Positions 5,264 to 5,313 of a DNA stretch of 5,313 nucleotides are shown here, piece after piece. The notes beneath the pieces were generated by a model. It saw only the letters and a list, made by a program, of their open reading frames with translations. It did not search any database and was not told where the DNA came from. This DNA is from Stenotrophomonas sp. (GTDB lineage Bacteria; Pseudomonadota; Gammaproteobacteria; Xanthomonadales; Xanthomonadaceae). The stretch spans positions 507-5,819 of the forward strand of contig DMZT01000006.1 in NCBI GenBank assembly GCA_003484865.1, read 5' to 3'. Made by a program: the position numbers and the translations under genes. Every line of letters begins with the position of its first letter. The stretch's first letter is position 1.

Positions 5264-5290
5264 TGCAGTCCGGCCTCCATGCCGGGTGCA
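5264..5290 (+). promoter_or_regulatory. Leader hairpin followed by a possible ribosome binding site
   Basis: TGCA (5264-5267), a bulged G and TCCGGC (5269-5274) pair with GCCGGG (5281-5286) and TGCA (5287-5290) around loop CTCCAT, giving 10 bp. The 5269/5286 pair is U.G only on the + strand. AAAGG (5306-5310) near the window's end resembles a Shine-Dalgarno sequence, so a start codon would be expected just outside. The hairpin may stabilise or regulate the 5' leader of that unseen gene. Confidence 0.35.
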
Positions 5291-5313
5291 AGTAGTCCAA
5301 GACATAAAGGTGT

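Noticed and set aside
4854..5300. 148-codon open frame on the - strand, open to near the right edge
   Set aside because: It starts at TTG, runs through the terminator-like T6 and all the stem-loops, has a Ser/Arg/Trp-rich composition typical of chance frames in high-GC DNA, and resembles no family I know. If it were found widely conserved as protein, the RNA interpretation would need revision.
1..5313. Mobile elements or phage genes
   Set aside because: No transposase, integrase, terminal inverted repeats or target duplications were seen, and gene composition is uniform across the coding parts.

Overview
The window is high-GC bacterial DNA. The gene content (a Lys/Ala-rich histone H1-like protein, an exported S9 serine peptidase with a DPP-IV-type propeller, and a DUF1428 protein) and the codon use fit a gammaproteobacterium of the Xanthomonadaceae/Lysobacteraceae, such as Stenotrophomonas, Xanthomonas or Pseudoxanthomonas. 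That assignment is inferred from recall and was not tested by a search. No tRNA, rRNA, CRISPR array, insertion sequence or integrase was seen.

Left part, + strand: bases 2-808 are the 3' part of a histone H1/AlgP-like gene. Its 5' end lies outside the window. Its core is about fifteen 11-residue repeats with a 44-residue higher-order period. A strong hairpin without a T-tract follows the stop. After a spacer of about 170 bp comes a small membrane-anchored protein of 224 aa with a glycine-rich tail, which I could not assign to a family.

Middle, - strand: an 812-aa exported S9 peptidase (4151 down to 1713) converges on the glycine-rich gene with only 15 bp between stop codons. Upstream of it, in the same direction, is a 119-aa DUF1428 gene (4660 down to 4301). 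The 149 bp between them hold two mutually exclusive hairpins and a duplicated Shine-Dalgarno/ATG arrangement. The two genes could be co-transcribed, but nothing shows a functional link.

Right part: about 650 bp (4661-5313) hold no convincing protein gene. The stretch 4882-5083 is dense in stem-loops, including two directly abutting hairpins with the same GUGG loop. Their wobble pairs form only if the RNA is read from the - strand. This is the best candidate for an undescribed element, either a structured small RNA or a long leader for the DUF1428 gene. A hairpin plus T6 (5147-5177, - strand) lies just upstream of it. The last 80 bp look like a + strand promoter, leader hairpin and ribosome binding site for a gene that starts just beyond the window.
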